64,000 nucleotides of DNA from JAKVBK01 sp022447275 (GTDB taxonomy: Bacteria > Pseudomonadota > Alphaproteobacteria > Rhodobacterales > Rhodobacteraceae): contig CP138932.1 in assembly GCA_047125605.1 (NCBI GenBank), positions 2,170,001 through 2,234,000 on the forward strand. Direction: 5' to 3'. The notes below the pieces were generated by a model, which saw only the letters and a list, made by a program, of their open reading frames with translations, ran no database searches and was not told where the DNA came from. Positions 43,340 to 52,211 of this stretch are shown here, piece by piece. How positions within the stretch are numbered: position 1 is the first letter of the stretch; each line of letters opens with the position of its first letter. The position numbers were made by a program, and so were the translations under genes.

Positions 43340-44395
43340 TTAGCCCGGAAAGCTGCGCAACCGGTCGGCAATCTGGCGCGCGGCCCTGGCCCTGCCGTCA
43401 GGATCCAAATCTATGGGCAGATCATCGCCCAAAGCCGTGATGCCCTCGGGGCGGCCCTTCTCATAGCGCCCGTCATAATGCTGCTCGATCAATTGCCGTG
43501 CGAGTTCAGGATAGGCTCCGCCGCGCGCCAGAGACTGCCAGCCAGAGACTGCTTTATGGCCGACAAAGGGCACCAGCTTTTCAAGACGCTGAAACAGGGC
43601 CGCCGTATCCTCGACCAGATCCCCATAGGCCGCCGCAAGATAATCCGCGCGGGCCGCAACACTGGCGGTGACCGTGATCCGCGGTGCCTGCTGCATGGCC
43701 TTCCACAAGCTCGGGGGAACCAACAAATCCCCAACCTTGGAGCTTTCGGCCTCGATGAGCACCGGCTGGCCCGGCACAAGGCCGGCCACAAGGGCCGAAA
43801 GTCGGCTCTCAAACATCTTCTGCGAGGGCTGGCCACCCGGCCGCGGCCCCAGGACCGAGCCGCGGTGATTGGCCAAGCCTTCGAGATCGATCACCTGGCA
43901 TCCAAGCTGGGCGACCTCGTGCAGAATGTCCGTTTTGGCGGTGCCGGTATTGCCGTCCAGCAAAACAACCGGCGCTGGAAAGACATCGGTATAGAGCTGC
44001 GAAACCACCTGCCGGCGGTAGCTCTGATAGCCCCCCTCGAGCACTGACACACGCCAGCCCACCTGCTGCAGAATGGTCGCAAATGACCCCGACCGCAGCC
44101 CTCCGCGCCAGCAATAGACAAGCGGGCGCCAGCCGCCTTCCCTGTCCGCCAGAGGGCCCTCCAAATGCTGGGCGACATTGCGCGCCACAAGCGCTGCGCC
44201 CAGTTTGCGAGCCAAAAACGGGCTATCCTGGACGTAGATCGTGCCCACCCGCGCCCGTTCCTCGTCAGACAGAACAGGCAGATTAATGGCGCCGGGGATG
44301 TGATCCTCGGCATATTCGGAAGGGGCCCGCGCATCGATGATCGTATCGAAGGGCAGCGCAGGCAGATCAGACAGGGCAGACAGGCTAAATCGCAT
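43340..44395 (-). CDS. mnmH: tRNA 2-selenouridine synthase
   Basis: 351 residues. N-terminal rhodanese domain with catalytic Cys95 in LVYCWRGG, followed by a P-loop domain, GNTGTAKT at 148-155. The usual P-loop Gly before Lys is Ala here. It swaps sulfur for selenium at the wobble 2-thiouridine of some tRNAs using SelD's selenophosphate. Convergent with selD, 46 bases apart. selA/selB are not seen in this window, so selenium here is explained by tRNA modification. Confidence 0.92.
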   Translation of the reverse strand: MRFSLSALSDLPALPFDTIIDARAPSEYAEDHIPGAINLPVLSDEERARVGTIYVQDSPFLARKLGAALVARNVAQHLEGPLADREGGWRPLVYCWRGGLRSGSFATILQQVGWRVSVLEGGYQSYRRQVVSQLYTDVFPAPVVLLDGNTGTAKTDILHEVAQLGCQVIDLEGLANHRGSVLGPRPGGQPSQKMFESRLSALVAGLVPGQPVLIEAESSKVGDLLVPPSLWKAMQQAPRITVTASVAARADYLAAAYGDLVEDTAALFQRLEKLVPFVGHKAVSGWQSLARGGAYPELARQLIEQHYDGRYEKGRPEGITALGDDLPIDLDPDGRARAARQIADRLRSFPG

Positions 44396-44460
44396 GTGGA
44401 CTGTCTACGCCAGCCTGCCCGCCAGAGAAAGCGGAACCCTCGGCAGCGACGCCTGCATGT

Positions 44461-44862
44461 TCAGGGTGCAGCAGCGATCACCTCGACCTCGACTTTGAGG
44501 TCAGCGCGCGCAAGGCCCGCGACAACAAGCAAGGTTGAGGCAGGCAGGCAGGCCTCGGGAACATCCGCGAGAAACCTGTCGCGCGCCGCCATGTAGGCAA
44601 CTCTGTCGGCTATGTCTGTCAGGTATCCCGTCACCCGGATGATGTCGCCCGGCCCCATGTCGCCTGCCTTGAGGATCTCACCAATGTTGAAAAAACACAG
44701 ATCCGCCTGCGCGCCAGCGGACGCCGGCGCATTATCTTCGCGATCCACCCCCAACTGCCCCGACAGAACCAGCGTGCGCCAATGGGCCGGGACCTCCCGG
44801 GCGTGGGAATAGCGTCCGAAGGGCGGGCGAATACCGGCCGGTGTGATACTGCGTGCTGTCAT
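44461..44862 (-). CDS. RidA family protein
   Basis: 133 residues from MTARSITPAGI; AGGAGGG upstream. RidA/YjgF fold with TLVLSGQLGVD, FFNIGEILKAGDMGPGDIIR and the C-terminal LKVEVEVIAA. The Arg that contacts the substrate carboxylate in RidA (usually CxxxxRxxV) is not in its usual place (VVAGLARADLKVE), so it may belong to a RidA subfamily. RidA enzymes hydrolyse reactive imines or enamines. It is divergent from the heterocycle-type cluster at 45 kb, across 236 bp. Confidence 0.8.
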   Translation of the reverse strand: MTARSITPAGIRPPFGRYSHAREVPAHWRTLVLSGQLGVDREDNAPASAGAQADLCFFNIGEILKAGDMGPGDIIRVTGYLTDIADRVAYMAARDRFLADVPEACLPASTLLVVAGLARADLKVEVEVIAAAP

Positions 44863-45098
44863 TCCAAAACCCTCCTGCCGCGCCGTTCCCATGCCAGCTC
44901 AAACTGCCATCCGGGCCCGATATTGATCCCCTAAAGCTCCCTAAATTTGCCTATTTTTCAAGCGGTCGCGGAGATTCCGGCCAAGAAGTCGCGCAATTTG
45001 CCGCATAACAAGGCACAATGGACGAAGAATCGCCGTTGTCTGAGCAGCGACATTTACGCTCTTGGCCAACGTCAACTGCAACTCAGGGAGCGCTTCTC
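44863..45098. promoter_or_regulatory. Divergent control region between the RidA gene and the ABC/catabolic cluster
   Basis: 236 bp with an AT-rich run around 44935-44965 (TAAATTTGCCTATTTTTCAA). It is the obvious place for the promoter(s) of both units. No TPP-riboswitch CTGAGA core or other riboswitch was recognised. Confidence 0.45.
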
Positions 45099-46109
45099 AT
45101 GACCTCATACACAGCCACTGCCACAGCCATTCTGGCATTCGCAGGCGCCGCCACCAGCGCCGCTGCCGATGGACATCTCAAGAAAGTTGTCTTTGGTACA
45201 AACTGGCTTGCGCAGGCAGAGCATGGCGGCTTCTACCAGTCCGTCGCCGATGGCACCTACGCTGCTTGCGGGCTTGACGTGGAGATCGTCTCGGGCGGGC
45301 CGCAGGTCAACAACCGGGCTTTGCTGCTGGCAGGCCGGATCGATTATCACATGGGCGGCGACATGCTGCAGGCCTTCAACGCGGTAAAGGAAGGCATTCC
45401 CGTCGTCTCCGTGGCTGCGATTTTCCAAAAGCACCCGCAAGTCATCGTTGCGCATCCCGAGACGGCCAGCAGCTGGGACGATCTTAAGGATCTCACACTG
45501 CTGATCGGCGACAATGGCTACACCAGCTATTACCAGTGGATGATCGCAGAGCACGGCTTCACCCCAGAGCAGCGCGTGCCCTACACCTTTAACCCCGCAC
45601 CCTTCCTGGCGGATAAGAATACCGGCATGCAGGGCTACCTGTCCTCCGAGCCCTTTGTAGTGCAGAAAGAGGGCGGGTTCACACCCAATGTCTTCCTGAT
45701 CGCCGATGCAGGCTATTCTACCTACGCCACAACGATTGAAACCATGGCGGGTACGATTGAAAGCAGCCCCGAAGAGGTGGCCTGTTTCGTCGATGCCTCC
45801 CTGACGGGCTGGTACAACTATCTTTACGGGGACAACGCAGCGGCAAACGAACTGATCAAAGCCGCCAACCCGGATATGGTCGATGACAAGATCGCCTATG
45901 CCATCGAAAAGATGCTCGAGAACGGCATCGTGGTCTCAGGCGATGCAGAGACAATGGGCATTGGCGCGATCACCGAGGAAAAGGTGGGCGATTTCTATGG
46001 CAAAATGGTTGCCGCCGGGGTCATTGAAGACGATCTCGACTGGAAGGCCAGCTTCTCTACCGCCTTTGCGAACAAGGGCGTCGGCATGGATATCAAACCC
46101 GCTGAGTAA
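45099..46109 (+). CDS. ABC transporter substrate-binding protein, NMT1/THI5-like
   Basis: 336 residues from MTSYTATATAIL, AGGGAG upstream. Signal peptide to about residue 23. The mature part has the NMT1/THI5 pattern: VVFGTNWLAQAEHGGFYQSV, DGTYAACGLDVEIVSGGPQV, GRIDYHMGGDMLQAF, PVVSVAAIFQKHPQVIVAHP. Relatives bind formyl-aminopyrimidine/HMP, riboflavin, taurine-like or other small heterocycles. The ligand is unknown. First gene of the catabolic cluster. A stem-loop after it may raise its expression over the downstream genes. Confidence 0.85.
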   Translation: MTSYTATATAILAFAGAATSAAADGHLKKVVFGTNWLAQAEHGGFYQSVADGTYAACGLDVEIVSGGPQVNNRALLLAGRIDYHMGGDMLQAFNAVKEGIPVVSVAAIFQKHPQVIVAHPETASSWDDLKDLTLLIGDNGYTSYYQWMIAEHGFTPEQRVPYTFNPAPFLADKNTGMQGYLSSEPFVVQKEGGFTPNVFLIADAGYSTYATTIETMAGTIESSPEEVACFVDASLTGWYNYLYGDNAAANELIKAANPDMVDDKIAYAIEKMLENGIVVSGDAETMGIGAITEEKVGDFYGKMVAAGVIEDDLDWKASFSTAFANKGVGMDIKPAE

Positions 46110-46165
46110 ACCCTTCTGAGCTCGCCGCGCCCCTGCGCCAAGGGCAAAAGGGGCGTGCACGCCAA

Positions 46166-46202
46166 GGCGGCGACCGGGAAGCTTTCTTCTGCGGTCGCCG
46201 CC
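46166..46202 (+). other. Strong intercistronic hairpin between the binding-protein and ATPase genes
   Basis: GGCGGCGACCG (46166-46176) and CGGTCGCCGCC (46192-46202), 11-bp stem, with inner GAAG/CTTC pairing in the loop. No U-tract. It probably protects the binding-protein mRNA or attenuates the downstream genes. Confidence 0.65.
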
Positions 46203-46245
46203 CGCCCCATTTCGATCGCCGCCCCTTTCGAGAGGACACCTGTGA

Positions 46246-47022
46246 ATGCCCGTACCCGCCATAGATCAACGCTCCCCGGTGCTTCGGATGGCAAATGTGG
46301 ACAAAGTATTTGGAGGGTCGGTGCAGGCTTTGTCGGGCATGTCTTTGAACATCAACGAGGGTGATTTCATTTCCCTGCTGGGCCCATCTGGCTGCGGAAA
46401 ATCGACAGCGCTGCGCCTGCTATCGGGGCTTTTGTCACCCACCGCCGGACGGATCGAGTGGGCCGGCGGCTATCAGAAGGGCGATCTTGGCGTCGTGTTT
46501 CAAGAGCCCACATTGATGCCCTGGGCGACCGTCGGAAAGAATGTCTCCCTGCCGTTCCGCCTGCGCGGCAAAAGCCAGAAGGCTGTCCAGGCAGAGGTGG
46601 AGGAAGCGCTGGCGCTGGTCGGGCTGGAGGGGTTTGAGGACTCCTTCCCGCGCGAACTGTCCGGCGGGATGAAAATGCGCGTGTCCATCGCCCGGGCAAT
46701 GGTGACGCGGCCAAGGCTGATCCTGATGGACGAACCCTTTGCCGCCCTAGACGAAATCACCCGCTTCAAACTGAACAACGACCTGCTCGCCCTGAAGGAA
46801 CGGATTGGGTGCACGGTGGTCTTTGTCACTCACTCGGTATTCGAAAGTGTGTTCCTGTCTGATCGGATCGTCGTCATGGCCGCCCGGCCCGGCCGCGTCA
46901 TCCGCGAAGTGCAGGTGGCAGCCCCCTACCCCCGGGATGAGGTCTTTCGCACCTCCGCAGACTATGCGGCCTATTGCCGACAAGCCTCCGAAGCCCTGCA
47001 AGACGCAATGGAGGCCGCATGA
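46246..47022 (+). CDS. ABC transporter ATPase (SsuB/NrtD/ThiZ type)
   Basis: 258 residues. Walker A GPSGCGKST, Q-loop VVFQEPTLMPWATV, signature LSGGMKMRVSIA, Walker B LILMDEPFAALDE, H-loop VTHSVFESVFLSDR. The VFQEPTLMPW and SVFESVFLSDRI stretches are typical of ATPases paired with NMT1-type binding proteins. The ATG at 46246 follows a GAGAGGA stretch. Part of the importer feeding the catabolic genes downstream. Confidence 0.88.
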   Translation: MPVPAIDQRSPVLRMANVDKVFGGSVQALSGMSLNINEGDFISLLGPSGCGKSTALRLLSGLLSPTAGRIEWAGGYQKGDLGVVFQEPTLMPWATVGKNVSLPFRLRGKSQKAVQAEVEEALALVGLEGFEDSFPRELSGGMKMRVSIARAMVTRPRLILMDEPFAALDEITRFKLNNDLLALKERIGCTVVFVTHSVFESVFLSDRIVVMAARPGRVIREVQVAAPYPRDEVFRTSADYAAYCRQASEALQDAMEAA

Positions 47023-47137
47023 TCTTTCCCAGCGCAACGCGGCCTGCCGCACCCGTGCAAACAAAGCCTTCTTCCGCGAAAGCCGCACGCCGCACTGCAC
47101 GTCTATATCTCAGCGCAGACAATCTGGTGACACAGCC

Positions 47138-48007
47138 ATGACCCTTGCCGACAGTTCACCACAGCCGCAGCCGCAGATTTCGGCACCCGATGCCGAAGAG
47201 GCAAAGCGCGCCCGCACCCGCAGGATTGAAAAGACTGCGAAATGGGTGTTGCCCTTTGCCATGGCCATTCTGGCCATTGTTCTGTGGGACAGGATCGTGG
47301 TCTGGAATGAGATCCCTCACTACATTCTGCCCAGCCCGGCCCGCGTGTGGGACAGCCTGACAGGGGACTGGGATATTTTATGGGATGCAGCCCTTCTAAC
47401 AGGCCGGATCACCATTCTTGCGCTTGGCCTTGCCGTGCTCGGGGGCGCGGGGCTCGCGATCCTGTTCAATCAATCCAAGATGCTGGAACTGTCATTCTAT
47501 CCCTATGCCGTCATCCTGCAGGTCACGCCTGTCGTGTCCATTGCCCCGCTGATCTTCATCTACGTGGACAGCAAGATCGCGGGCATGTTGCTCTGTGCGT
47601 GGATCGTGGCCTTCTTCCCGGTGCTGTCTTCCACCACGCTGGGCCTCAATTCCGTAGATCATAACCTGCGCGATCTGTTCCGCATTTACGGCGCAAACCG
47701 GTGGCAACGGCTGACCATGCTGCAACTGCCCTCGGCCCTGCCCTATTTTCTTGGCGGGCTTAAGATCGCCGGCGGCCTGTCGCTGATCGGCGCGGTTGTC
47801 GCCGAGCTCGTCGCAGGGACAGGCGGGATCGGATCGGGGCTGGCATTCCGCATTCAGGAAGCAGGCTACCGGTTGAATATCGCGCGCATGTTCGCAGCCC
47901 TTTCTCTGGTTGCCGCGATGGGGGTGATGATCTTTGCGGCCCTGTCGATCTTCTCGCATCTGATGCTGCGCAAATGGCACGAAAGTGCCCTCAGCCGAGA
48001 GGGCTGA
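47138..48007 (+). CDS. ABC transporter permease (SsuC/ThiX type)
   Basis: 289 residues from MTLADSSPQPQ. Hydrophilic N-terminal 35 residues, then about six helices (ILAIVLWDRIVVWNEIPHYI, ILALGLAVLGGAGLAILF, MLLCAWIVAFFPVLSSTTLG). The EAA loop is IYGANRWQRLTMLQLPSALPY. 115 bases separate it from the ATPase; the amidohydrolase begins three bases after its stop. Confidence 0.88.
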   Translation: MTLADSSPQPQPQISAPDAEEAKRARTRRIEKTAKWVLPFAMAILAIVLWDRIVVWNEIPHYILPSPARVWDSLTGDWDILWDAALLTGRITILALGLAVLGGAGLAILFNQSKMLELSFYPYAVILQVTPVVSIAPLIFIYVDSKIAGMLLCAWIVAFFPVLSSTTLGLNSVDHNLRDLFRIYGANRWQRLTMLQLPSALPYFLGGLKIAGGLSLIGAVVAELVAGTGGIGSGLAFRIQEAGYRLNIARMFAALSLVAAMGVMIFAALSIFSHLMLRKWHESALSREG

Positions 48008-48010
48008 CCC

Positions 48011-49279
48011 ATGGCGTTCCGCAACCTGCCCTCGGGCCCGATCACATTGCAGAACCTGTCAGTACCCGCCTGCCTGCTCGGCCAGGAGGGGGATCTTGTA
48101 CTCTGCGATCTGTCGATCGATGCCGAGGGCCGTTTGTCCGGGCCGCAGGCCTTGGCGGTCGACATGGCTGGCGCCCTCGCCTTGCCCGCCTTCGTGGACA
48201 TGCACACCCATCTCGACAAGGGGCATATCTGGGCCCGCAGCCCCAATCCGGACGGCACATTCATGGGCGCACTCACGAGCGTTGGCGCCGATCGCACGGC
48301 CCATTGGACCGCCTCTGACGTGCAGATGCGGGCAGATTTTGCCCTGCGCTGCGCCTACCACCACGGCACCCGCGCGATCCGCACCCATCTCGACAGTATT
48401 CCGCCGCAGGATGACATCTCATGGCCAGTCTTCCGTGCGCTGCGAGACGCCTGGGCCGGCCGGATCGACCTGCAGGCCTGCTGCCTTCTGGGAATAGACC
48501 GGATGGACCTCTACGGCGCGTTTCCCCACACGGCCGACCTCGTGGCCGAAAGCGGCGGCGTGCTGGGCGTTGTCACCTATCCTGTCGAGGGCTTCGACAG
48601 GCTTCTCACAGGCTTTCTGGATCACGCTGTCAAACGTGGCCTTCCCGTTGATTTCCACGTGGATGAAACGATGGATGCCTCTGTCGAAACCCTGCGCCGC
48701 ATCGCCGAGATCATCCTGGAGACAGGCTTTGACGCCCCGGTCACCGTTGGCCATTGCTGCTCACTCTCCTCTCAGGATGAAGCGCGTGCGCTCGATACGC
48801 TCGACCTCGTTGCCAAAGCAGGGATCAGCGTGGTGTCCCTTCCCCTATGCAATCTCTACCTGCAAGATCGCCATGCCGGGCGCACACCGCGCCAGCGCGG
48901 CATCACACTCGTGCAGGAAATGGTGGAACGCGGCATCCCCGTGGCCTTTGCCTCTGACAACACGCGCGATCCCTTCTACGCCTATGGGGATCTGGACATG
49001 CTGGAAGTGATGCGCTTGGCCACGCGGATCGGACATCTGGACCATGGTCGGGCAGACTGGCCCCGCGCTGTCTCGGCCACCCCGGCGCAGATTTGCGGCT
49101 TCCGCGAAACCTCGCTTGCCGCCGGCGCACCGGCTGACCTGATCATCTTTAACGCCCGCAGCTGGACCGAGCTGCACGCCCGCCCCCATAGTGACCGGAT
49201 CGTTTTGCGAGATGGTGCCGTGCTCGACACGCGCCTGCCGGACTATGCCGAACTGGACCGACTGATGGAGACACCATGA
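48011..49279 (+). CDS. Cytosine-deaminase-like amidohydrolase
   Basis: 422 residues, amidohydrolase superfamily with all metal ligands: HxH in DMHTHLDKGHIWA, His in DFHVDETMDAS, His in VGHCCSLSS and Asp in FASDNTRDPF. The DMHTHLDKG and HVDET elements mark the CodA/cytosine-deaminase branch. It probably removes an exocyclic amino group, or opens a formyl/cyclic amide, of a pyrimidine-like ring. It shares four bases with the next gene. The actual substrate cannot be inferred; N-formyl and guanidino rings are alternatives. Confidence 0.82.
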   Translation: MAFRNLPSGPITLQNLSVPACLLGQEGDLVLCDLSIDAEGRLSGPQALAVDMAGALALPAFVDMHTHLDKGHIWARSPNPDGTFMGALTSVGADRTAHWTASDVQMRADFALRCAYHHGTRAIRTHLDSIPPQDDISWPVFRALRDAWAGRIDLQACCLLGIDRMDLYGAFPHTADLVAESGGVLGVVTYPVEGFDRLLTGFLDHAVKRGLPVDFHVDETMDASVETLRRIAEIILETGFDAPVTVGHCCSLSSQDEARALDTLDLVAKAGISVVSLPLCNLYLQDRHAGRTPRQRGITLVQEMVERGIPVAFASDNTRDPFYAYGDLDMLEVMRLATRIGHLDHGRADWPRAVSATPAQICGFRETSLAAGAPADLIIFNARSWTELHARPHSDRIVLRDGAVLDTRLPDYAELDRLMETP

Positions 49280-50679
49280 CCGCCGATATTGCAGCTGCCA
49301 AATCCGCCCTGAAGCACCTGGAGATCGATGAAAATCCCGTCTCCCTCCGGGCCAAAAGCCGGGATTTCTTCTGGTACTCGCCAGTGCTGAAGGCGCGGCT
49401 CGATCACGTGGTCGGGGATTTCGCCGTGGCTCCCAATTCCGAAGCTGAAGTGATCGAAATCCTCAAGGCCTGCTATGCGGCCAATGTGCCCGTCACAACA
49501 CGCGGGGCGGGCACAGGCAACTATGGCCAGGCCATGCCCCTGGAGGGCGGCTGCATCCTGCACCTCAAGAACATGAACCGGGTGAAAGAAATCTTGCCTG
49601 GCCGTGTGATCGTGGAACCGGGCTGCTTGCTCAAAGACCTTGATGCCCAATGTATCGCCCACAGTGGGCAGGAACTGCGCATGTTCTCTTCCACTTGGGC
49701 AACCGCAACGATCGGGGGCTTTATCGCGGGCGGGTCTGGCGGCGTGGGGTCCTGCACCTGGGGCAGCCTGCGTGATCTGGGGAATATCATTCGCCTGCGC
49801 GTGGTGACGATGGAGGAAGAGCCGCGCGTGCTGGAATTTACGGGGGAGGAGTTGGCCCGCGTGTCCCACGCCTATGGCACAAACGGGATTATCACCGAAA
49901 TCGAAATGCCGCTTGCGCCGGCCTACGATTGGACAGGCTTGTTTGTCACAACAGACAGCTTCGAAAAAGCCGCCGAGCTCGGTCGTGATGTCGCCGAAGA
50001 AGACGGCATCCTGATCAAGCTGGCAACCGTGTTCGAAGCGCCCGTCGCCCATGACTATTTCCAACGCGTCAAACCCCATGTGTCACCCGGCGACCATCTG
50101 GTTGCCCTTATGGTGGCGCCCCATTCCATGGATGCTTTCGAAACATTTCTCGCCCGGCGCGAGGGCGCAAAACTGATCTATCGTTCGGACGATGAAACCG
50201 GGTGGGACAGAACGCCGGGGCCCGTCTTTGAGTATGGCTGGAACCACACCACGCTACGTGCCCTGAAAGTGGATCCCTCTATTACATATCTTCAAGTGCG
50301 CTACGCGTTCCCCGACTACCTAGAGAAAATTGCTCAGATTCGCACGAAGTTCCCTGAAGATTGCCTGCAACACCTTGAGGTGCTGCGCGAAGGCGGAAAA
50401 GTGATGTATGCTGGCCTAACCTTGGTAAAATTCACCAGTGAAGATCGCCTCGACGAAATCATTGCCTATCACGAAGACATCGGCGCGATGGTCTTCAACC
50501 CCCACAGGTACACGCTCGAGGAAGGTGGGCGGCAAACGGTCGATGATCGCCAATTGCGCTTCAAGCAGGAAGCCGATCCTCGCGGGCTGCTCAATCCTGG
50601 GAAGATGATTGCCTGGGACGACCCAGATTGGGATTACAGCCGGATGTATGCCTATCCAAAACTACAGGCGGCGGAATGA
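49276..50679 (+). CDS. FAD-linked oxidase (VAO/GlcD family)
   Basis: 467 residues. FAD-PCMH fold: VPVTTRGAGTGNYGQAMPLE, VEPGCLLKDLDAQCIAHSG, IGGFIAGGSGGVGSCTWGS, YGTNGIITEIEM. The C terminus DPRGLLNPGKMIAW is typical. It likely dehydrogenates an alcohol or amine intermediate. The distal region (residues 200-420) is not close to GlcD or D-lactate dehydrogenase, so substrate prediction is not possible. ATGA overlap with the amidohydrolase. Followed by a 319-bp repeat-rich gap, then the rest of the cluster. Confidence 0.82.
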   Translation: MTADIAAAKSALKHLEIDENPVSLRAKSRDFFWYSPVLKARLDHVVGDFAVAPNSEAEVIEILKACYAANVPVTTRGAGTGNYGQAMPLEGGCILHLKNMNRVKEILPGRVIVEPGCLLKDLDAQCIAHSGQELRMFSSTWATATIGGFIAGGSGGVGSCTWGSLRDLGNIIRLRVVTMEEEPRVLEFTGEELARVSHAYGTNGIITEIEMPLAPAYDWTGLFVTTDSFEKAAELGRDVAEEDGILIKLATVFEAPVAHDYFQRVKPHVSPGDHLVALMVAPHSMDAFETFLARREGAKLIYRSDDETGWDRTPGPVFEYGWNHTTLRALKVDPSITYLQVRYAFPDYLEKIAQIRTKFPEDCLQHLEVLREGGKVMYAGLTLVKFTSEDRLDEIIAYHEDIGAMVFNPHRYTLEEGGRQTVDDRQLRFKQEADPRGLLNPGKMIAWDDPDWDYSRMYAYPKLQAAE

Positions 50680-50730
50680 TCAGATGGTCAACGAGGGGGG
50701 CTGTCTGCCCCCCGCCCTTCGGGCCCCCCC

Positions 50731-50753
50731 GAGAGTATTTGCGCCAAGATGAT
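50731..50753 (-). repeat. Dispersed repeat, copy 1 (inverted, degenerate)
   Basis: Its reverse complement matches the first 23 bases of the copies at 50928 and 53938 with three differences (shares ATCATCTTGGC and AATACTC). Confidence 0.6.
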
Positions 50754-50927
50754 CGGGAAAAGCGCCCTCGGCCCTGTGAGGGACAGCCCAATGGACCCGA
50801 GGGCGGGTGGGTCCACGCCAAACAGAGTTGGCTGCGTTACATCACCTTGGGCGGCCATCGGCTCTCCAGCCTGTACCGCACACGCAGTAGTCACTTAACA
50901 AGGTTAAATCTATCTTACGCAGCTTCG

Positions 50928-50960
50928 ATCATCTTGGCAAAAATACTCCCGCCGGAGGCG
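50928..50960 (+). repeat. Dispersed repeat, copy 2
   Basis: 33 bases identical to 53938-53970; starts ATCATCTTGGCAAAAATACT and ends CCGCCGGAGGCG. Lies 38 bases before the first oxidoreductase gene. Confidence 0.8.
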
Positions 50961-50998
50961 ACATTTGATACCTCTGCAAACAGCACTCGGTCGGGCCA

Positions 50999-51580
50999 AT
51001 GACGCGTGCTTTAGTGTTATTTGCCCACCCTTGTGAGGAAAGTTTCTCATCTGCGCTGCATACAACAGTTGTTGATCGCCTCCGTGCCCGAAACTGGGAG
51101 GTGGACGACTGCGACCTGAACGCAGAAGGGTTCAATCCGGTGCTGAGCAACGCGGAGCGCCGTGACTATCACGAGGTGGGGCCAAACATTGCGCCGGTGG
51201 CCGATTATGTCGCCCGCGTCAGAGCTGCAGACGCCTTGGTCATGGTCTTCCCTGTCTGGAATTTTGGGTATCCCGCAATTTTGAAGGGATTCCTTGACCG
51301 GGTCTTTCTGCCAGGCGTGTCCTTCCGGCTGGAAAATGGCAAAGTCAGGCCTAACCTGACCAAGATCAAGAAATTGGCCGCTGTCACAACCTATGGCGGC
51401 ACGCGCTTGCGGGCGCGTCTGTGCGGAGATCCCCCAAGGAAATGCGTGACACGGGCCGTTTGGCATGTCTGCAGACCAGAAAAAATGCGATACTTAGCGC
51501 TCTATGATATGAACCGGGCGACACAGCAGAAACGCGCAGCCTTTCTCACGCGCGTGTCCCAGGAAATGGAAGCCCTCTGA
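50999..51580 (+). CDS. NAD(P)H oxidoreductase, flavodoxin-like fold (first of a pair)
   Basis: 193 residues. NQO1/KefF-type flavodoxin fold: ALVLFAHPCEESFSSALHTT, DCDLNAEGFNPVLSNAERRD, VFPVWNFGYPAILKGFLDRV and LPGVSF. FMN or FAD-dependent. Reduces quinones or other electrophiles. Followed by a paralogue one base after its stop. Its tail (CRPEKMRYLALYDMNRATQQ) matches the paralogue's tail weakly. Confidence 0.83.
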   Translation: MTRALVLFAHPCEESFSSALHTTVVDRLRARNWEVDDCDLNAEGFNPVLSNAERRDYHEVGPNIAPVADYVARVRAADALVMVFPVWNFGYPAILKGFLDRVFLPGVSFRLENGKVRPNLTKIKKLAAVTTYGGTRLRARLCGDPPRKCVTRAVWHVCRPEKMRYLALYDMNRATQQKRAAFLTRVSQEMEAL

Positions 51581-51581
51581 C

Positions 51582-52211
51582 ATGCGCGCGCTGATCATCT
51601 ATTGTCACCCGTCGCCCCAGAGCTTTACCGCTGCGGTGCGGGATATGGTCGTTGAACGCCTGCAGAGCGCTGGCGCTGAGACCAATATCATCGACCTCTA
51701 TGCAACCGATTTTGATCCCGTACTGAGCAGAGAAGATTGGGAGGGCTATCTCGACACCGACACAAACACAGCGAAGGTCACCGCAGATGTCGCAGCCCTG
51801 CAATGGGCCGATACGTTGATCTTCATCTATCCAACATGGTGGTATGGCCTGCCAGCCCTTCTCAAAGGGTGGCTTGACCGGGTCTTGCTGCCAGAGGTTG
51901 CCTTTCACATGCCACGCGCTGACGGTGAAACGATCCGGCCCGGCCTCACCCATATCACCGGGCTGGGCGTCTTCACCACATGCGGTGCAAGCTGGTGGCT
52001 GACGCGCCTTGTTGGCGCGCCCGGAAAGCGGACTTTGATGCGCGGCATTGGGCTGCTGTGCAATCGCCGTAAGCGGACAACCTTCGCCGCCCTCTACCTC
52101 ATGGATACGACCAGCGCCGAACAACGGGCCCGTCATCTGCAAAAGGTCGCCAGCAAAGTTGACCGCTTTGCAGCGTCACCGGGGCGCTCAAAACAAAGGG
52201 CGCAAGCATGA
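51582..52211 (+). CDS. NAD(P)H oxidoreductase, flavodoxin-like fold (second of a pair)
   Basis: 209 residues. Same fold as the previous gene: ALIIYCHPSPQSFTAAVRDM, DLYATDFDPVLSREDWEGY, FIYPTWWYGLPALLKGWLDR, LPEVAF. The two are clear tandem paralogues in a shared transcript. They might form a heterodimer or accept different acceptors. The stop overlaps the dioxygenase start (ATGATG). C-terminal tail is basic (GRSKQRAQA). Confidence 0.83.
   Translation: MRALIIYCHPSPQSFTAAVRDMVVERLQSAGAETNIIDLYATDFDPVLSREDWEGYLDTDTNTAKVTADVAALQWADTLIFIYPTWWYGLPALLKGWLDRVLLPEVAFHMPRADGETIRPGLTHITGLGVFTTCGASWWLTRLVGAPGKRTLMRGIGLLCNRRKRTTFAALYLMDTTSAEQRARHLQKVASKVDRFAASPGRSKQRAQA

Larger units (their letters stand above)
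50680..50998. other. Gene-free gap inside the catabolic cluster
   Basis: Contains a C/G-rich hairpin (GCCCTTCGGGC at 50713-50723 within a C-rich context) and two copies of a dispersed repeat in opposite orientation. No gene. It may separate two transcripts of the cluster. Confidence 0.5.

Noticed and set aside
44863..45098. TPP riboswitch before the NMT1-type transporter
   Set aside because: Considered because such transporters often carry HMP. The CTGAGA core and the second conserved element are not present.
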